Shown: positions 9,791 through 21,642, counted from the stretch's first letter. The stretch is 64,000 bases of DNA from Syngnathus acus (GCF_901709675.1 NC_051097.1:11386039-11450038); one strand, 5' to 3'. Program-made: numbers and translations. The notes: generated from the sequence alone by a model not told the origin.

Positions 9791-11399
9791 ATGGCACTCA
9801 AGGTATGACACACACGCACACGCACCCACACGCACACGCACGCACCCGCGAGGGCTCGGAAGGGCGTGGCCCGCACATCCTGTTGATTGAGAAGGTCAGC
9901 TAAAAAAATTAACAAATCATGCATATGATATTATTGCATTATTAATAAACTAATACAAGAATCATTATGAGGAAGGATTAAAGTAAAATGAATTCCAAAC
10001 CACGACAGAAAAAAAAGTGTTAAAATGGGAAACTTACCACATACGAAGTAATTCATTCAGTAGGACTCCACTAGAGGGCGCTCACGCGGCATTTTGATGG
10101 ACTACAATTTGTAACTGATGTGACTTTGGTGTTCTCAGGCGGGAGCGCAGACCCGGAGGGTGGCTATCGCAGTGGCCATCTTCATCCTGATGATGCTGTT
10201 CATCTTGTTCAGCTCCAGCGCCAGCACCAGCGACAGCCAGGCAGCCTACGGGCCCTTCCACACGGCCAAAAACCACACGCCCCGGCCCACCAACCTCAAG
10301 ACGTGGGCCACCAAAGGCGACTACGTGGCCGTCTTAGGCAATGAGGTAAGGCCCACCGTGCCATCATGGAATCATTACATGGTTGATCAGAAAGGCTCAT
10401 CATTTTCAACCTGCTGCCAGAGAATGAGCCAGCACTGCCAGTACTGCGCCCTTGTCACCAGCTCCAGCCACGTGCTGGGCACCAAAGCGGGCGAGGAGAT
10501 CGACGCCACCGAGTGCGTGATCCGCATGAACGACGCGCCGACGACGGGCTACGAGGCCGACGTGGGCAATCGCACCACGCTGCGGGTGGCGGCCCACTCC
10601 AGCGTGTTGCGGCTGGTCCGCCGCCCCGACGAGTTCATGGTCGGGGGCGCCGACTACCAGCCCATTGTCATCTTCTGGGGACCCCCCAACAAGATCACCA
10701 AGGACTCCAAAGCCACCTTGTACAGATCCATCCAGAGGATTTGCTCCACATACAAGCGGGCGCCGTGTTTTACCGTGGCACCTGAGAAAATGCTCCGATT
10801 CGACAAGCTCTTTGAACTGGAGACGGGGCGAGACAGGTGAGTTGCCAACGCTCTCAACTAGGATCCCACAATACCTTTCAACAAAAATGCCTCTTCAGCC
10901 ACAAGGTAGCAGCAAAGCTCACCTTTTCCCTGACGACTATCGAGGCCGGCCTAAAATGTCACCTCCCGCCTTTCTCCTTGTTCAGAATCAAATCAAACTC
11001 GTGGCTGAGCACGGGCTGGTTCACCATGGTCATCGCCATCGAAATATGTGACAACATCAAAGTGTACGGGATGGTTCCGTCCAGTTACTGCGGGTGAGTA
11101 AGTCGGGGTTATTCCATTCGGTTACAAGTGAGCCGAAGAACACGGCGGCCGTGTGTGACGACGTTTTGGTGGCAAACGGGGGCATTTTTTTTTTTCTTTC
11201 TTCTTCTTGCAGGAACCGGACAGGATCCAAGAAGATGCCGTATCACTACTACAAGCCGCGCGGTTCGGATGAGTGCGTGATGTACATGCATAACCAGAAC
11301 AACCAAAGAGGGAACCACCACCGCTTCATCACAGAAAAGCAGGTGTTTGGCCGCTGGGCGCAGCACTACAACGTCACCTTCGCGCACCCCGCGTGGTGA
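9791..11399 (+). CDS. st6galnac6: ST6GALNAC6-type alpha-2,6-sialyltransferase
   Basis: This Golgi type II membrane enzyme of family GT29 makes alpha-series gangliosides (for example GD1-alpha) by alpha-2,6-sialylation of GalNAc. Five coding exons: 9791-9802, 10139-10345, 10421-10836, 10986-11093, 11213-11399 (930 nt, 309 residues; human about 333). The signal anchor is VAIAVAIFILMMLFILF at about residues 11-27, followed by a Ser-rich stem. The sialylmotif L spans CALVTSSSHVLG to CVIRMNDAPTTGYEADVG. Motif S is around WLSTGWFTMVIAIEIC. Motif III/VS are PYHYYKP and HHRFITEKQVFGRW. The tiny first coding exon (M-A-L-K) is accepted because it joins in frame and is preceded by a possible acceptor. 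The tandem pair with st6galnac4 shares the same intron phases, consistent with an old duplication. Confidence 0.9.
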
Positions 11400-11802
11400 G
11401 GACAGATGGACCCTTGGATGAGGGGGGGGCGGGCAAAAAAAAATACTGACGTGTGGAATGTTTTGTTCTTGATTCGTTGTGAGTTCTTTTTTACAACTTT
11501 GCAGTCTTTTTATCTTGATCTTATTTATCACGATGCACTTTTGCTTCCCAGCATCAATTAGGGGAAGGAAAGCTCCTCAAGTGCATGCTGGCGCTTCCCG
11601 TTTTGACGGATGGCGAAAGCCGCTCGCTCGCTCGCGTACAAGTGTCGTCTCACGACTTGCTGGATTAGTTTGACGTTTGAAAGGAAGCAAACTTGTTGAC
11701 TTGGCTGAAGTAAACATCATATTGATTTGACTACAACGTTGTGGTGTTTTTACTTTTATCTATCTTTGCAAAAAAAAAAAAAAAAAAGGACCTGTGACAT
11801 TT
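11400..11802. other. Convergent 3' region between st6galnac6 (+) and spout1 (-)
   Basis: This holds the 3' UTRs of both genes. A short A tract (11770-11787) lies between them. No canonical AATAAA was recognised on either strand. Nothing coding is visible. Confidence 0.5.
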
Positions 11803-14040
11803 TTAGGTACTGGAAAAGGCAGCCGCTATCTTCGGCCTCAGCGTCGACATGGAGATTAAAATGGCTTCCTGGGTGAAAGGAAGACAAGGAGAGGATGAGT
11901 TGATGTCTGGAGCGCGTCCAGTGGTCCAAGCCCGTTTCCAAGTTGCGTCTCACCTCCGTGCGAATGGTGCGGCTGGCCTGGGCAGGACACGTGTTGAGGT
12001 AGAGGTCAAAGAGGACGCTAGGACACGTTACGTCCAGGTTCTGATCGGCATCCAGACTGGACTCCAGTCCCTGGACTCCTCCAAAGACCACCAGAAGATG
12101 CCTGCAAAAGTGGCCCATGAGGAATAGCGGACGAGCGCCGGCGGCGGCGACTAGCTTACTTGAATGGCCGCAGCGAGGCGTCGTCCACATTGCTGCCTTT
12201 TTCCGATGTGCCGACCGTCACGTCGTAGCCGTCCTTGTACGGACTTTCTGTGAAAACGGCACCTGTGGAATCAGATTGGGAAAATCAAATCTCAAAGCAA
12301 AACAGTGGGGAGGCGATTGTTGTTTTTTTGGGCCATTATTGGAACACCTACTGAGACAGGATGCCAGGCGGACGCTGTAGCCCCAGTAAAGGCCGCCTTC
12401 CGTGGTGGGCACGTGAGGAGCCACCACCACGCCCTTGTATGTCTTGCCCTCTGGAGGACAAAGCACAAACGTGACTTCACATCCTTTTTAAAAGAGTTTC
12501 TATTTTGAAAGTGACCATCACCTTGCTTCAGCGGCACGTTAAGACGAACGGTGACTCTCAAGCCCGGCTGTAGCTGCTTGTCGATTTGCACCTCCTGAGG
12601 CGGAACGCCGATCGTCAACATGGCGTCACGCCATTTGGCTTCCCGCTTCTTACCTTCCTCATGCCGCAGTTGACCAAAGAACCTTTGCCCGCTCTGGCGG
12701 GCCTGTCCAGGACGATGCCCTCCCGGTATTCCGATTCCTCGTCCATCCTCATGTGGTGCGGACTGTCCAAAGGGTTCAGAAGTCCTACGAGAAACCCATC
12801 AACCAGCGGAACGTTCATCAAATCGAGCTAGCGTTGAATTAAGTTACTATGGTGACACCCAAGATAAAAATGTGGACACGCCACACAAGGCGTGAAAACT
12901 AATCCAAATGATTTTGCGTATTTACCTGCATACTGCAAGTCTTGATGCTTTGGGAAGAACATCTTGCGCAGGTACCTTGGACACGTTCAATTTCACGTGA
13001 GTCATAACCAAGAGCAAATCTGAACACGCGCTTCCTCCGACTCACTGTGGACACTCCAGGAATTGGAGGATTCTGGCCAGCTGAACGCACGCTTGGCCTT
13101 TCTTCCCGATTCCTTTGTACTCGCCTTCCACGCTCCTGCGGCAGACACGCAAAAAAAAAAAATACTTAAAATTGATGGCGAGCAGTGTATTCTTGTGCAT
13201 CCACCTCTGAGGAACTCACTTGACATCTTCGCCTTGCTCATCAAAGACGATAATCTCATCCACGGAAAAGATGACGCAGGCGCGGGCGATCTGTCCCGCC
13301 AGGTAAGTGCGCAGTTCGGCCGACTGAGCGTTGTCCAGGACCGAGCCCGGCAGAGCCACGCTCACCGTGTACGCTCGACCTACAGCGCGCACACAAAACC
13401 GCACTTCAACGATTGCCAATAGCATTTGAATGAACCTGAACAAAGTGACTGTGTTATATATTATAAATATTTATACTGGGGACTCTTTCGAGATGTTCAA
13501 AATGATCCCCTGATTATTTTCAAATACCTTCTTTGTCGTGTGCGTGCGTCTCCTCTGCTTTTTCCTTCTCAGCAGCCTCTTTTTGTTTCTGATTTTCTAG
13601 CTGTTTGATCAGCTTGGCCTCTTTCCTCTGCCTCTTGGCCTCCTTGACTGCTCAGCATTGCCAGTGGGGGGAAAAAAAATCTCCATTAAAAATTACTTTT
13701 ACATTTCTAAAGAATGCTAAAAACTATGCTTGGTAGAATTCAGAGGTGTGCTGTTTAAACACTAAACAAACACATAGCTAACATGTTTGGAGTGAATAGT
13801 TGTCCCTGAAAAAAAGTCAAGCGTAGCCTCCATATTTTTAGCATTTCTAGCATCAGGCTAATTGTATACTCACGTTGCGCTTTCTTTTTCCTCCAGTCAA
13901 CCTTTTCCTCCAGCTGAACGCAAATAAAAAAGACAATGAAAGATTGAAAACTAGCTTGACGCTGATTTTTTTTTAGTAGCACATTGTAGTACCTGAGAGG
14001 AGGATGGTTTTGATCTCTTCGTAGCGACGCCGGGAGACAT
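11803..14040 (-). CDS. spout1: SPOUT-domain RNA methyltransferase (SPOUT1/CENP-32)
   Basis: SPOUT1 (C9orf114, CENP-32) is a SPOUT-fold SAM-dependent RNA methyltransferase. It binds the spindle/kinetochore and is linked to 28S rRNA modification. Twelve exons: 13993-14040, 13874-13913, 13528-13647, 13220-13379, 13046-13135, 12926-12975, 12654-12784, 12522-12594, 12352-12450, 12160-12262, 11954-12101, 11803-11868. They sum to 1128 nt, 375 residues (human 376). The N-terminus is Lys/Glu-rich. The catalytic domain begins YTVSVALPGSVLDNAQSAEL, continues through KKGQACVQLARILQFLECPQ and the GLLNPLDSPHHMR block, and ends with the SAM-knot region VVFGGVQGLE, SVLFDLYLNTCPAQ and SRTIRTEEAILIS. The acceptor of the exon ending at 12975 is AAG rather than CAG. 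Promoter signals upstream include an E-box CACGTG near 14055 and a TTCCGGG ETS-like site near 14073. Confidence 0.96.
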
Positions 14041-14813
14041 GATTTTCGCGACGACACGTGACGTTTATTTGCTTCCGGGTCATCTTCTTCTTCTACGTTT
14101 ATTGTTTGCAAACCATCTCCAAAGTACGGTAGCGTCACCAAGCGTGAGATGACGTGCAGGAAATGAATGACTGTTGGATCTTTTAATTCATTCAGCAGTT
14201 TTTGTCACCTTAGTCGATCAATTGTTTGTCCCGTAGTTGATTGTGAACTGCTTCTGATGACGTATGTGACACAGTTGCACTATTACCATTGATTGTTTCT
14301 ACACTTAACAGATGATTCATTTTGAAGTGTGTCTGAGACAAGAAAGAATTGCCATTAAATAGAAACAAAGAATTTCATTCAAACGTTGCTTGATTTTAAT
14401 TGGCTAAAAATGAAAATAGATTGAACAACATTTCATTTGAATTAAAGTGACAAGGAGCACAGAATGTAGGTTTTTTTCACAGTGGATTGAAATCATTCCA
14501 CAACAAAATCCCAAAGCCTGAGTGACAACATTTAGGGATACACAACTCAAGAAGTCTGCAATACTTTTGTTCAGTGGCAAAAAAGGCTTGGACGGTGAAG
14601 GATGTATTGCACAAATACACTACTCGCAAAAACTTTAGGATATTATGCTTTGCCGTGAAATTTCGGGATGAACCTGAACTGACTGTGCATTTTAGGCCCA
14701 GTCAAAAATGTCACGCAGAACCCCAAAATCAAACACATTTGGACGATGAATATGGCTTGTCCGCAAGGAGTCAACTGAGATCTGGACGGCGGGACGGGTA
14801 GTAGCAAGTGAGG
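14041..14813. other. Spacer between kyat1 3' end and spout1 start
   Basis: The right part should be the kyat1 3' UTR, and the part near 14041-14150 is the spout1 promoter, with CACGTG and TTCCGGG motifs. The middle is A/T rich with no coding signal that I can support. Confidence 0.5.
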
Positions 14814-17171
14814 TCACACGTCACGTGCAGCCTTCCACTTTCTCAGGATGGCCTCTGCTGCATCCAGAGTGGAGTCCTCCTTTGAATTGGACACACACGA
14901 ATTAAAAAAAAAAACGTCAGCTCCATACAAAAGAAGACAATGGAAAGGAATGTGATGTTACCTTGATAAAGCAGAATCGGATGTATTTGTCAAAGTCTTT
15001 GCCGTGCTCGGCACTGTAGAAGGCTGACACGGGAATTGTTGCCAAGCCCTGCAAAATAAAAATAAAATAAAACCCTCATCAAATTGTCATCAAATAAATC
15101 CGGCCGGCTCTGAATGTACCTTCTCTTTAATGAGCCATTTGACAAATTTGAAGTCGTAGGCTTCGTCTTTTGTGCTCGGGTCAGCGAGATCCACCTCTGC
15201 GGAGAAGCAGGAAGTTCAGGCCACGCAACGTCACCAAAATGACCTTTTGGGCTCACCGACAGAGGAGATGTCGCTTATCATGAAGTAGCCCCCCTGCGGC
15301 ATGATGGGCTTCAGGCCCACGCTCTCCAGACACGAGGCCAGCTTGTGCCGCTTTCGCTGCAGCGCGCACGGCAGCTGGCGGAAGTAGCTGTCCGCCGAGC
15401 CGAACGTTTCCAACTCCCGTTCGAAGCCGCGAGCTACCGCTTCCTGCAGGGGGGGGGCGAAATACGATGACGTGAGGCTTCCCGTCGCGGCCCTCGTGGC
15501 GATTGCCGTCACCTGAGCAGCTGTGGCGCAGTGGTACACGCTATTCTGATGGACGGTCTTCATGTGTTTGAGGATGCGTCCAGCGCCGATGGCCCAGCCC
15601 ACCTGGACAAAAGTAAATCATCTTTCCCACCCACCCGCACCTCTCTCCCAAAAATTGGGATTTCACCTTCCATCCGGTGGCGCTGAAGGTCTTGCCGGCG
15701 CTCCCGATGGTGACGGTCCGCTCCCACATGCCGGGCAGGCTGGCTGTGGACCAGAGCAAACACGCTTGCGTGATTCCGTCTCGAGTTGCCCGTGTTGCCG
15801 ATAGCCACCATTAGTAATTAGCAGACGGACAGAAATGCGCTTTGGGCCTCGCCTATTTTCACATGCTGGGCTCCGTCGTAAGTGAGCCACTCGTACACCT
15901 CGTCGCTGAAGCACAGCGCGTCGTGTTTGATGCACAGGTCAGCGATCATTTGCAGCTCTTCCTTTGTGTACACCTGCCAAGACAAAGATTCACGGTGACT
16001 CGGCCGGCGCCGCAATCGGGCGCCTCGACTTCTGACCTTTCCCAGCGGGTTGTTGGGCGTGTTGATGACAACGGCTTTGGTGCGCGGCGTGAATTTTGCG
16101 GCCAGCTCGTCGGAGGACAGGACCCAGTCGCCGCTTGACAGGGCTCCGCCGCCTTCGACTTTCTGCGAGGGTGAAGAGACGCATTGTTGTGCTTAGCCGC
16201 CATCTTGTCCGAAAAGATTTCCTCATTAGATAACAGTTGAGGGCACTTACTGGTCTCAGAGGGATGTAAACGGCCTTCCCGCCCGTCATCTTCACCATAG
16301 GCTGGTAGCAGTCGAAGAAAGGCTCCACGATGATCACCTGGCGGGGCCACATTTGCTTGCATTACCCGCACAAAAAGAGCAGCAGCCTTCCTTCAGTAAG
16401 AGCGTCCACCTCGTCCCCCTCGTCCACCAGCGCTTGGAAAGCGCAGAAGAGCGCCTGGTAAGCGCCCACCGTCACCAGGACGTCCTCCATGGGATGGATC
16501 TTCTGGCCCACGATGCCGCTGAAGAATTTGGCCAGACTATTTACCAGACGTGGGTGGCCCTAAGAGCAAGACGTTATATGGCGGCTCGGGAGTGCTTTCC
16601 AACGCAGCCCCAGCGTACTCACAAAGGCGCGCGTGTACTGGTGCATGGAGGGACCGCCGCGCAGGGCTTCACAGAAGGCTTCTTGCATGTATTCCGGAGG
16701 GCCGAAGTCCGGGAAACCCTGCCCGAGGTTGACGGGCTTGTAGTCGGCTGCCAATTGGGTGAACTCCACCCTGAAATTAGAAATTTTAACAAATTGTTTT
16801 AATAGGGTGCAGGAAAAGTCTGAATTTAGGGTGGCGAACCTTCACTGTAGTAAAAGTCAAAGTAATGTAATATCTTTCATTTCTTGACAGCGAAGCTGTG
16901 ACATAGGCAAAAAGAATACTTGTGGTGCAAAATTGCGACCCCTTGTGGACAATTTCTGCGACGCACGTTACGGCATGTTTTCTACAACTACAAGTTGCTT
17001 TTGCATCGTTCTTAACCTGAAGCAAAGAGCCCAGAGGAAAGAAGATAAAATTAATTGAAAATAAATGATTAGTTGCTTCTGTTAACTGATTGAACGCACC
17101 TCGTCGTCGGTTTCTTACCAAACGTTTTTGTCCACTCCTTCGATCCGGCTCGCGTGAAATCTTCGTGACAT
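14814..17171 (-). CDS. kyat1: Kynurenine aminotransferase 1 / cysteine conjugate beta-lyase
   Basis: This PLP enzyme (aspartate aminotransferase fold type I) transaminates kynurenine to kynurenic acid and cleaves cysteine S-conjugates. Twelve coding exons: 17119-17171, 16623-16770, 16410-16559, 16251-16337, 16037-16162, 15853-15973, 15667-15743, 15513-15602, 15257-15443, 15120-15196, 14962-15048, 14814-14879. They sum to 1269 nt, 422 residues, equal to human KYAT1. Landmarks are [40 protein letters not shown] and the PLP lysine in [13 protein letters not shown] at about residue 246. The N-terminus is short, suggesting a cytosolic form. Some residues resemble KYAT3, but EPFFDCY, PNNPLG and synteny with spout1 favour KYAT1. 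The intron after 15853 uses a GC donor. A 5' UTR exon probably lies near 17280-17320; an ATG in it is out of frame with the start used here. Confidence 0.95.
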
Positions 17172-17749
17172 GACTGTCTGCGAGAGGAAGAAGACCAAAG
17201 AGAATAAAAAACATGCCAAAACACTAAGGTTGTAAACGTTTACGATCACATGCCTTTGGGAACTTTCGAAGCGTACCGACGCAGCGACTTGCAAGACTCC
17301 CGGCGAGGACTCCCATGGGCTAATGAATCATTGCTAGGTAGTAGGCTAACAAGAGTGACTTGAAATAGAAAATATAGTGCCGTATGTAGTAAACCGAAGA
17401 CGTTTTATGTTACAGATTAGCGAATAGTTGCGGGGGACACTTAAGCGAGAGCTCAAATTCCATATTTACGTCATCACTTCCGGGGTGGGCGGGGCAAGAT
17501 CCAACGCGATGAAAATATGGCAAATAGTAAATCTAATAAAAATGTATCTAAGCTCTTTAAAATTACACATATAGTGTGATAAATAAATATGAAACATTCA
17601 ACCATCACCAGTGTAATATAGTATCTATTTTTTAACACACAAAGAGCCAATTAACCACATAAAAAAACAAAAGAGCCCCACTCAAACAAAAGCTGGCTCT
17701 TCGTCTCATTTTGCTTCTCGCATGAAACGAGGCAGCACTTGCAATGTGA
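17172..17749. other. Spacer: kyat1 promoter and surf6 3' UTR
   Basis: A CpG-rich part around 17250-17500 contains a TTCCGGGG ETS-like site near 17480 and probably the noncoding first exon of kyat1. The rest (17500-17749) is A/T rich and is probably the surf6 3' UTR. I did not find a clear AATAAA for surf6. Confidence 0.45.
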
Positions 17750-19597
17750 CTACAAGTTGGCTTTCTTCAAGTCCTCGGCCAGAACTCTGCCCTTCTTCCT
17801 GGCATTGTGCTTTTTCTTCTCCACCTTGGTGGCCTTCTTTTTGTTGATGTTCCTACGCCGCTTGTCCTGCCTCTTCTGCATCTTCTCCACCAAGGTGTTG
17901 CTGCGCCCTTCCCACTGCTTCTTACGCCTGTTGCGCTTCTTCTCCTTGTTGGCCAGGGCGGCGCGCAGCATGTCCTCGTCGTCCTTGATCTTGACGCCCT
18001 CGGCCTTGTACAGCACGTTGGTCCACTTCATCTTGGCCTCCAGCTCTCGGGCCTTGGCCTCGTCCGTCTGCCGCAGCTTATCCACTTTGTCCTTGCGAGC
18101 CTCCACCCGGCTCAGCAGCTGCTTGTAGTTGCGTCCCGACAGCGGCGTGAGTTGACCTTTGACACTCCGCTTCTTGGCCGCCTTCTTCAGGGTCTTGTCC
18201 ACGTACTTGTCCTCCACCGTCTCCACCGTGTTGAAGATGACGGCGGTCTCTTGCCGCTTAGCGGCGCCCGTCGGAGCCGCTGCGGCCGGCTGTTGCGGCT
18301 TCTCCTCGGCTTGCTCGCTTTTGGCTTGTGCTTCGGCAGCCCGCTTGATCTGGAACTCCTTCTTCTTTCGCTTCTTGCGCTCGCGCTCCATTATGCGCCG
18401 AGCCCGCTTGGCTTGGGCCGCCTCCGACAGCGCCTTCTTGGGGCCGGCCTGCCAAAAATAAAATGACAAATGCTTCTTCTTGCGAAAGCCCTTAGTTAGC
18501 CTCCATCTTATCGTCATACCTGCGCTCTGGCCTCTTCAATCTTGTCGTGCAGCTTCTTCCGGAGAACATCGAAGGTAGAGAAGGTGGCCTTCACATTTAC
18601 TCCTTAAAAGCAAATCATATGGATTGTGTTAAACAACACAGCTCACTTCTTGTCATCTTTATCTTACCTGTCATACATTTGATAAGAAAGACTATTTGGT
18701 GCTTAAGGGCCGGAGAAACAAACCTAAGTTGGCTTGACAACAATAAAAGGAAGACGTCAAAAATCAAGTGTGTACCTCCTTTCTCTGCCGTTTGTGCTGC
18801 ATTCACTTTCAAGTGCCCGTTGAGTGCTGGTGCCTGACCGGACTTATTCGGAGGAGTCACATTCTGCTTCTTCTCATCTTTGAATGACTTCTTTTTGCAC
18901 TTTTTCTTCTTCTGTGGTGGACCGCCGTCTTTCTTGCCCTTAGAAGGAACTGATGGAGGAAAAGAATCTTGAGTATCCATCTATCCACTATCTGAATTAT
19001 AAAAAAAAAAATAAAAAAACCATTTTATCTTACCTGTCATGCATTTTATAAGAAAAACGATTTGGTGCTTAAGAGCTGGAGAAACAAACCTAAGTTGGCT
19101 TGACAACAATAAAAGGAAGAAGAAACAAAAAATCAAGTGTGTACCTCCTTTCTCTGCTATTTGTGCTGCATTCACTTTCACGACTCCGTTGTGTGCTGGT
19201 GCCTGACCGGACTTATTCGGAGGTGTCACACTCTGCTTCTTCTCATCTTTGAATGACTTCTTTTTGCACTTTTTCTTCTTCTGTGGTGGCCCGCCGTCTT
19301 TCTTGCCATTAAAAGGAACTGATGGAGGAAAAAAAATCTGAATTATAAAAAATAAAATGACATACACACCTCACGTTTATTTTGCCACCTCCGGGAATAA
19401 TCCATGCGAGATGTGATCGAATACAAAGTAGTGCATTAAGTTGCATTTTCCCAAAGTCCGAGATCTATTCATATGACTATGTGTAAAAAATAAATACATC
19501 AACAAACGTTACCGAATGGCCTCTTCTTTGGTTCCCGCTGATGTAGCACTTTACTTGTCAGTTTCTGGATGTACGAGTCCTTTGCCGCGAGATCCAT
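17750..19597 (-). CDS. surf6: Surfeit locus protein 6 (nucleolar rRNA-processing factor)
   Basis: SURF6 (Rrp14 family) is a nucleolar nucleic-acid-binding protein of 60S/40S ribosome assembly. Five exons: 19513-19597, 19145-19318, 18776-18949, 18520-18602, 17750-18448 (1215 nt, 404 residues; human 361). The N-terminus (MDLAAKDSYIQKL) matches the family. The SURF6 domain includes TFDVLRKKLHDKI, LTPLSGRNYKQLL, ELEAKMKWTNVLYKAEGVKI and a very basic C-terminus. Exons 2 and 3 are near-identical 174-nt modules (GKKDGGPPQKKKKCKKKSFK in both), the product of a tandem duplication. Both start and end in the same phase, so the repeat keeps the frame and adds a second Lys-rich nucleolar module. That accounts for much of the extra length. 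The gene shares a 407-bp divergent promoter region with surf1. Confidence 0.93.
18655..19345 (-). repeat. surf6: Tandem duplication (about 369-bp period) containing a surf6 exon
   Basis: Two copies can be read side by side. The exon at 18776-18949 and the exon at 19145-19318 start 369 bases apart and have the same length. The flanking intron is also duplicated: the stretch around 18658-18750, from ATCTTACCTGTCAT through CCTAAGTTGGCTTGACAACA, recurs around 19025-19115. Small substitutions separate the copies, so the event is not brand new. Confidence 0.92.
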
Positions 19598-20004
19598 GTC
19601 AGAAAGGGACGCTTTTTAATTGAATTCAATTGTTTCTTTACATAGAAATCGTAGCCATGGCTTTTGGCGAAGCGAAAGCACACGTGTGGACGGGACTATG
19701 AGGGTGACGGACCCGGAAGCAGTTCGTTCGCTAAAAATACCGGAAGTAGTAACAAAGAAATGACTCCCCGGTTTCTCTTAGCTTTAGCACCGTAACTTTA
19801 TTTTCTTTATTTCTTTATATGCAAATGAACATAATAATACACTGTTGACAATGTACTGCCGAAAATTTATCAAACAAGTCTCAATAAATATTAAAAACAT
19901 GAATAAAAGAGCGGCGGGGAGGGGGGTGCGCTGGGGGTACATAAGCGTAGTAACATGTTCCTTACGTAGCTGACCCAGTAGGAAAGGTTGGACCTTGTTT
20001 CGGT
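19598..20004. promoter_or_regulatory. Divergent promoter between surf6 (-) and surf1 (+)
   Basis: Only 407 bp separate the two start codons. ETS-type CCGGAAG motifs lie at about 19710 (ACCCGGAAGC) and 19740 (ACCGGAAGTAG). The stretch also holds a CACGTG E-box near 19680. I see no TATA box. Surfeit genes are known for bidirectional TATA-less promoters with ETS sites; in mammals the pair is surf1/surf2, here surf1/surf6. Confidence 0.7.
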
Positions 20005-21642
20005 ATGGCTTCGCTCAAAACGCTCCTGGTTTCCTACAGCAGAGCGTTGACGACTTTAAAACACGTAAGTTTTCTCATAGAGACTTCAAATAAACAATAG
20101 CGTGTATGGTTTTCCTTCATCAAATGTTTGCTGAATGAATATCATTGCAGACGAGTGTCGTTCACGTCAAGAGGACTCTTTACCTGCGGAGAACGCCCCT
20201 CTACAGACCAACAGATGGTAATTCATACCATTTTCTTCTCATTTGATTGTTTCTCTGACGTTACCTTACATTCTTCACAAATACAAGATGGCAATGTCAT
20301 GGTTTCATGTACTTTCACTAACATATAAGATGGTAGGTAGAAGGGTTCTAACTATTCATTTGTACTTCATGTTAATTCTCCAGTCAGGTGGCTGGCACAG
20401 CGGCATTCGTCCAGTTCGGTGGCAGTGACCGGAGAAGACATTTTTCTTAAATGGTTCCTGCTGCTCATCCCGGCTACCACCTTTGGCCTAGGTACCTGGC
20501 AGGTATGCATCACGCCCCTCCCTTGAAAAAATCGATCGATTAAAATGTTTTCAATCGATGAAGTCCGAGAAAATAGATTTTTATTTGCATCAAGGTGAAG
20601 CGTCGGAAGTGGAAATTACAGCTGATCGACGAGCTGTCCAGACTGACCGCGGCCGAGCCCATTCCGCTTCCGATCGAGTAAGAGCGCCACCCTTTGACCT
20701 TTGCGGTAACCGCGCTAACGTCTCCCCTCCGTAGCCCCCTGGAGCTGACGAGCCTGGAGTACAGGCGGGTGCGGGTACGCGGCCGCTACGAGCACGACAA
20801 GGAGCTGTACGTCCTGCCGCGTTCGCCCGTCGACCCCGAGAAGGAGGCCAGGGAGGCGGGACGCTTGACGTCCAGCGGCGAGACGGGCGCGAACGTGGTC
20901 ACGCCCTTTCGCTGCACGGACCTCGGGTAATGCAAATGCAAGATTGAGTAACACGAAACAAAAATAACACTCATTTATAATGTAATGTCTCAGCATCACC
21001 ATTCTGGTGAACCGAGGCTACGTCCCCAGGCAGAAGATCACACCAGAAAGCAGGATGAAGGGCCAGGTGAGCACCCCATGTTTTTTTTTTCTCTCTTTCA
21101 CCCCTGGACTTTCGTCGAAGCGAAATACACGCACGTTTGCAGGTGGACGACGAGGTGGAGGTGGTCGGAGTGGTCCGTCTGACGGAGCCCCGCAAGCCCT
21201 TCATGCCTAAAAACGACCCCGACAGAAACCGATGGCACTTCCGTGACCTGGAAGCCATGTCGGACGTGGCGGGAGCTCAACCAATCTTCATTGATGCTGA
21301 CTTTGGTAATGTTAAACATGATGTGACCAGAGAGTTTTGAGTCAAATGTAGTGCTTTGCTGCTATCTTGTGGCGCAAAGAAACTATGGTGAAGTGATTCA
21401 AAAAAGGAAATGTGTTCCAGCCAGCACCATCCCTGGCGGGCCAGTCGGCGGGCAGACAAGGGTGACGCTGAGGAATGAGCACTTGCAGTACATCATCACC
21501 TGGCATGTGGTGTTTTGAGTCACATATTTTCATTATCGAGCTCTCGAAAGCTAGCGTGTGCGTTGTGTCTTTTAGGTACGGCCTGTGTGCGACCACCGCC
21601 TACATGTGGTACGCAAAGTTCATCAAGAAGATCAAACTGTAA
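20005..21642 (+). CDS. surf1: SURF1 cytochrome c oxidase assembly factor
   Basis: SURF1 is a mitochondrial inner-membrane protein needed for early complex IV assembly (heme A insertion into COX1). Nine exons: 20005-20064, 20151-20217, 20384-20502, 20595-20677, 20735-20926, 20994-21066, 21143-21305, 21421-21502, 21576-21642 (906 nt, 301 residues; human 300). The basic N-terminus looks like a mitochondrial presequence. The first membrane helix is [15 protein letters not shown] followed by the family hallmark [34 protein letters not shown] and [10 protein letters not shown] are further family blocks. The second helix is [15 protein letters not shown] at the C-terminus. The last intron has a GC donor (TG|GCATGT), required to give the conserved T-W-Y-G. 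It is convergent with rpl7a, 331 bp apart at the stops, an arrangement shared with mammals. Confidence 0.95.

Noticed and set aside
17280-17330. Possible in-frame mitochondrial N-terminal extension of kyat1
   Set aside because: An upstream ATG followed by a good donor exists, but after splicing to the known exon it is out of frame with the kyat1 start. It would be an upstream ORF, not an extension.
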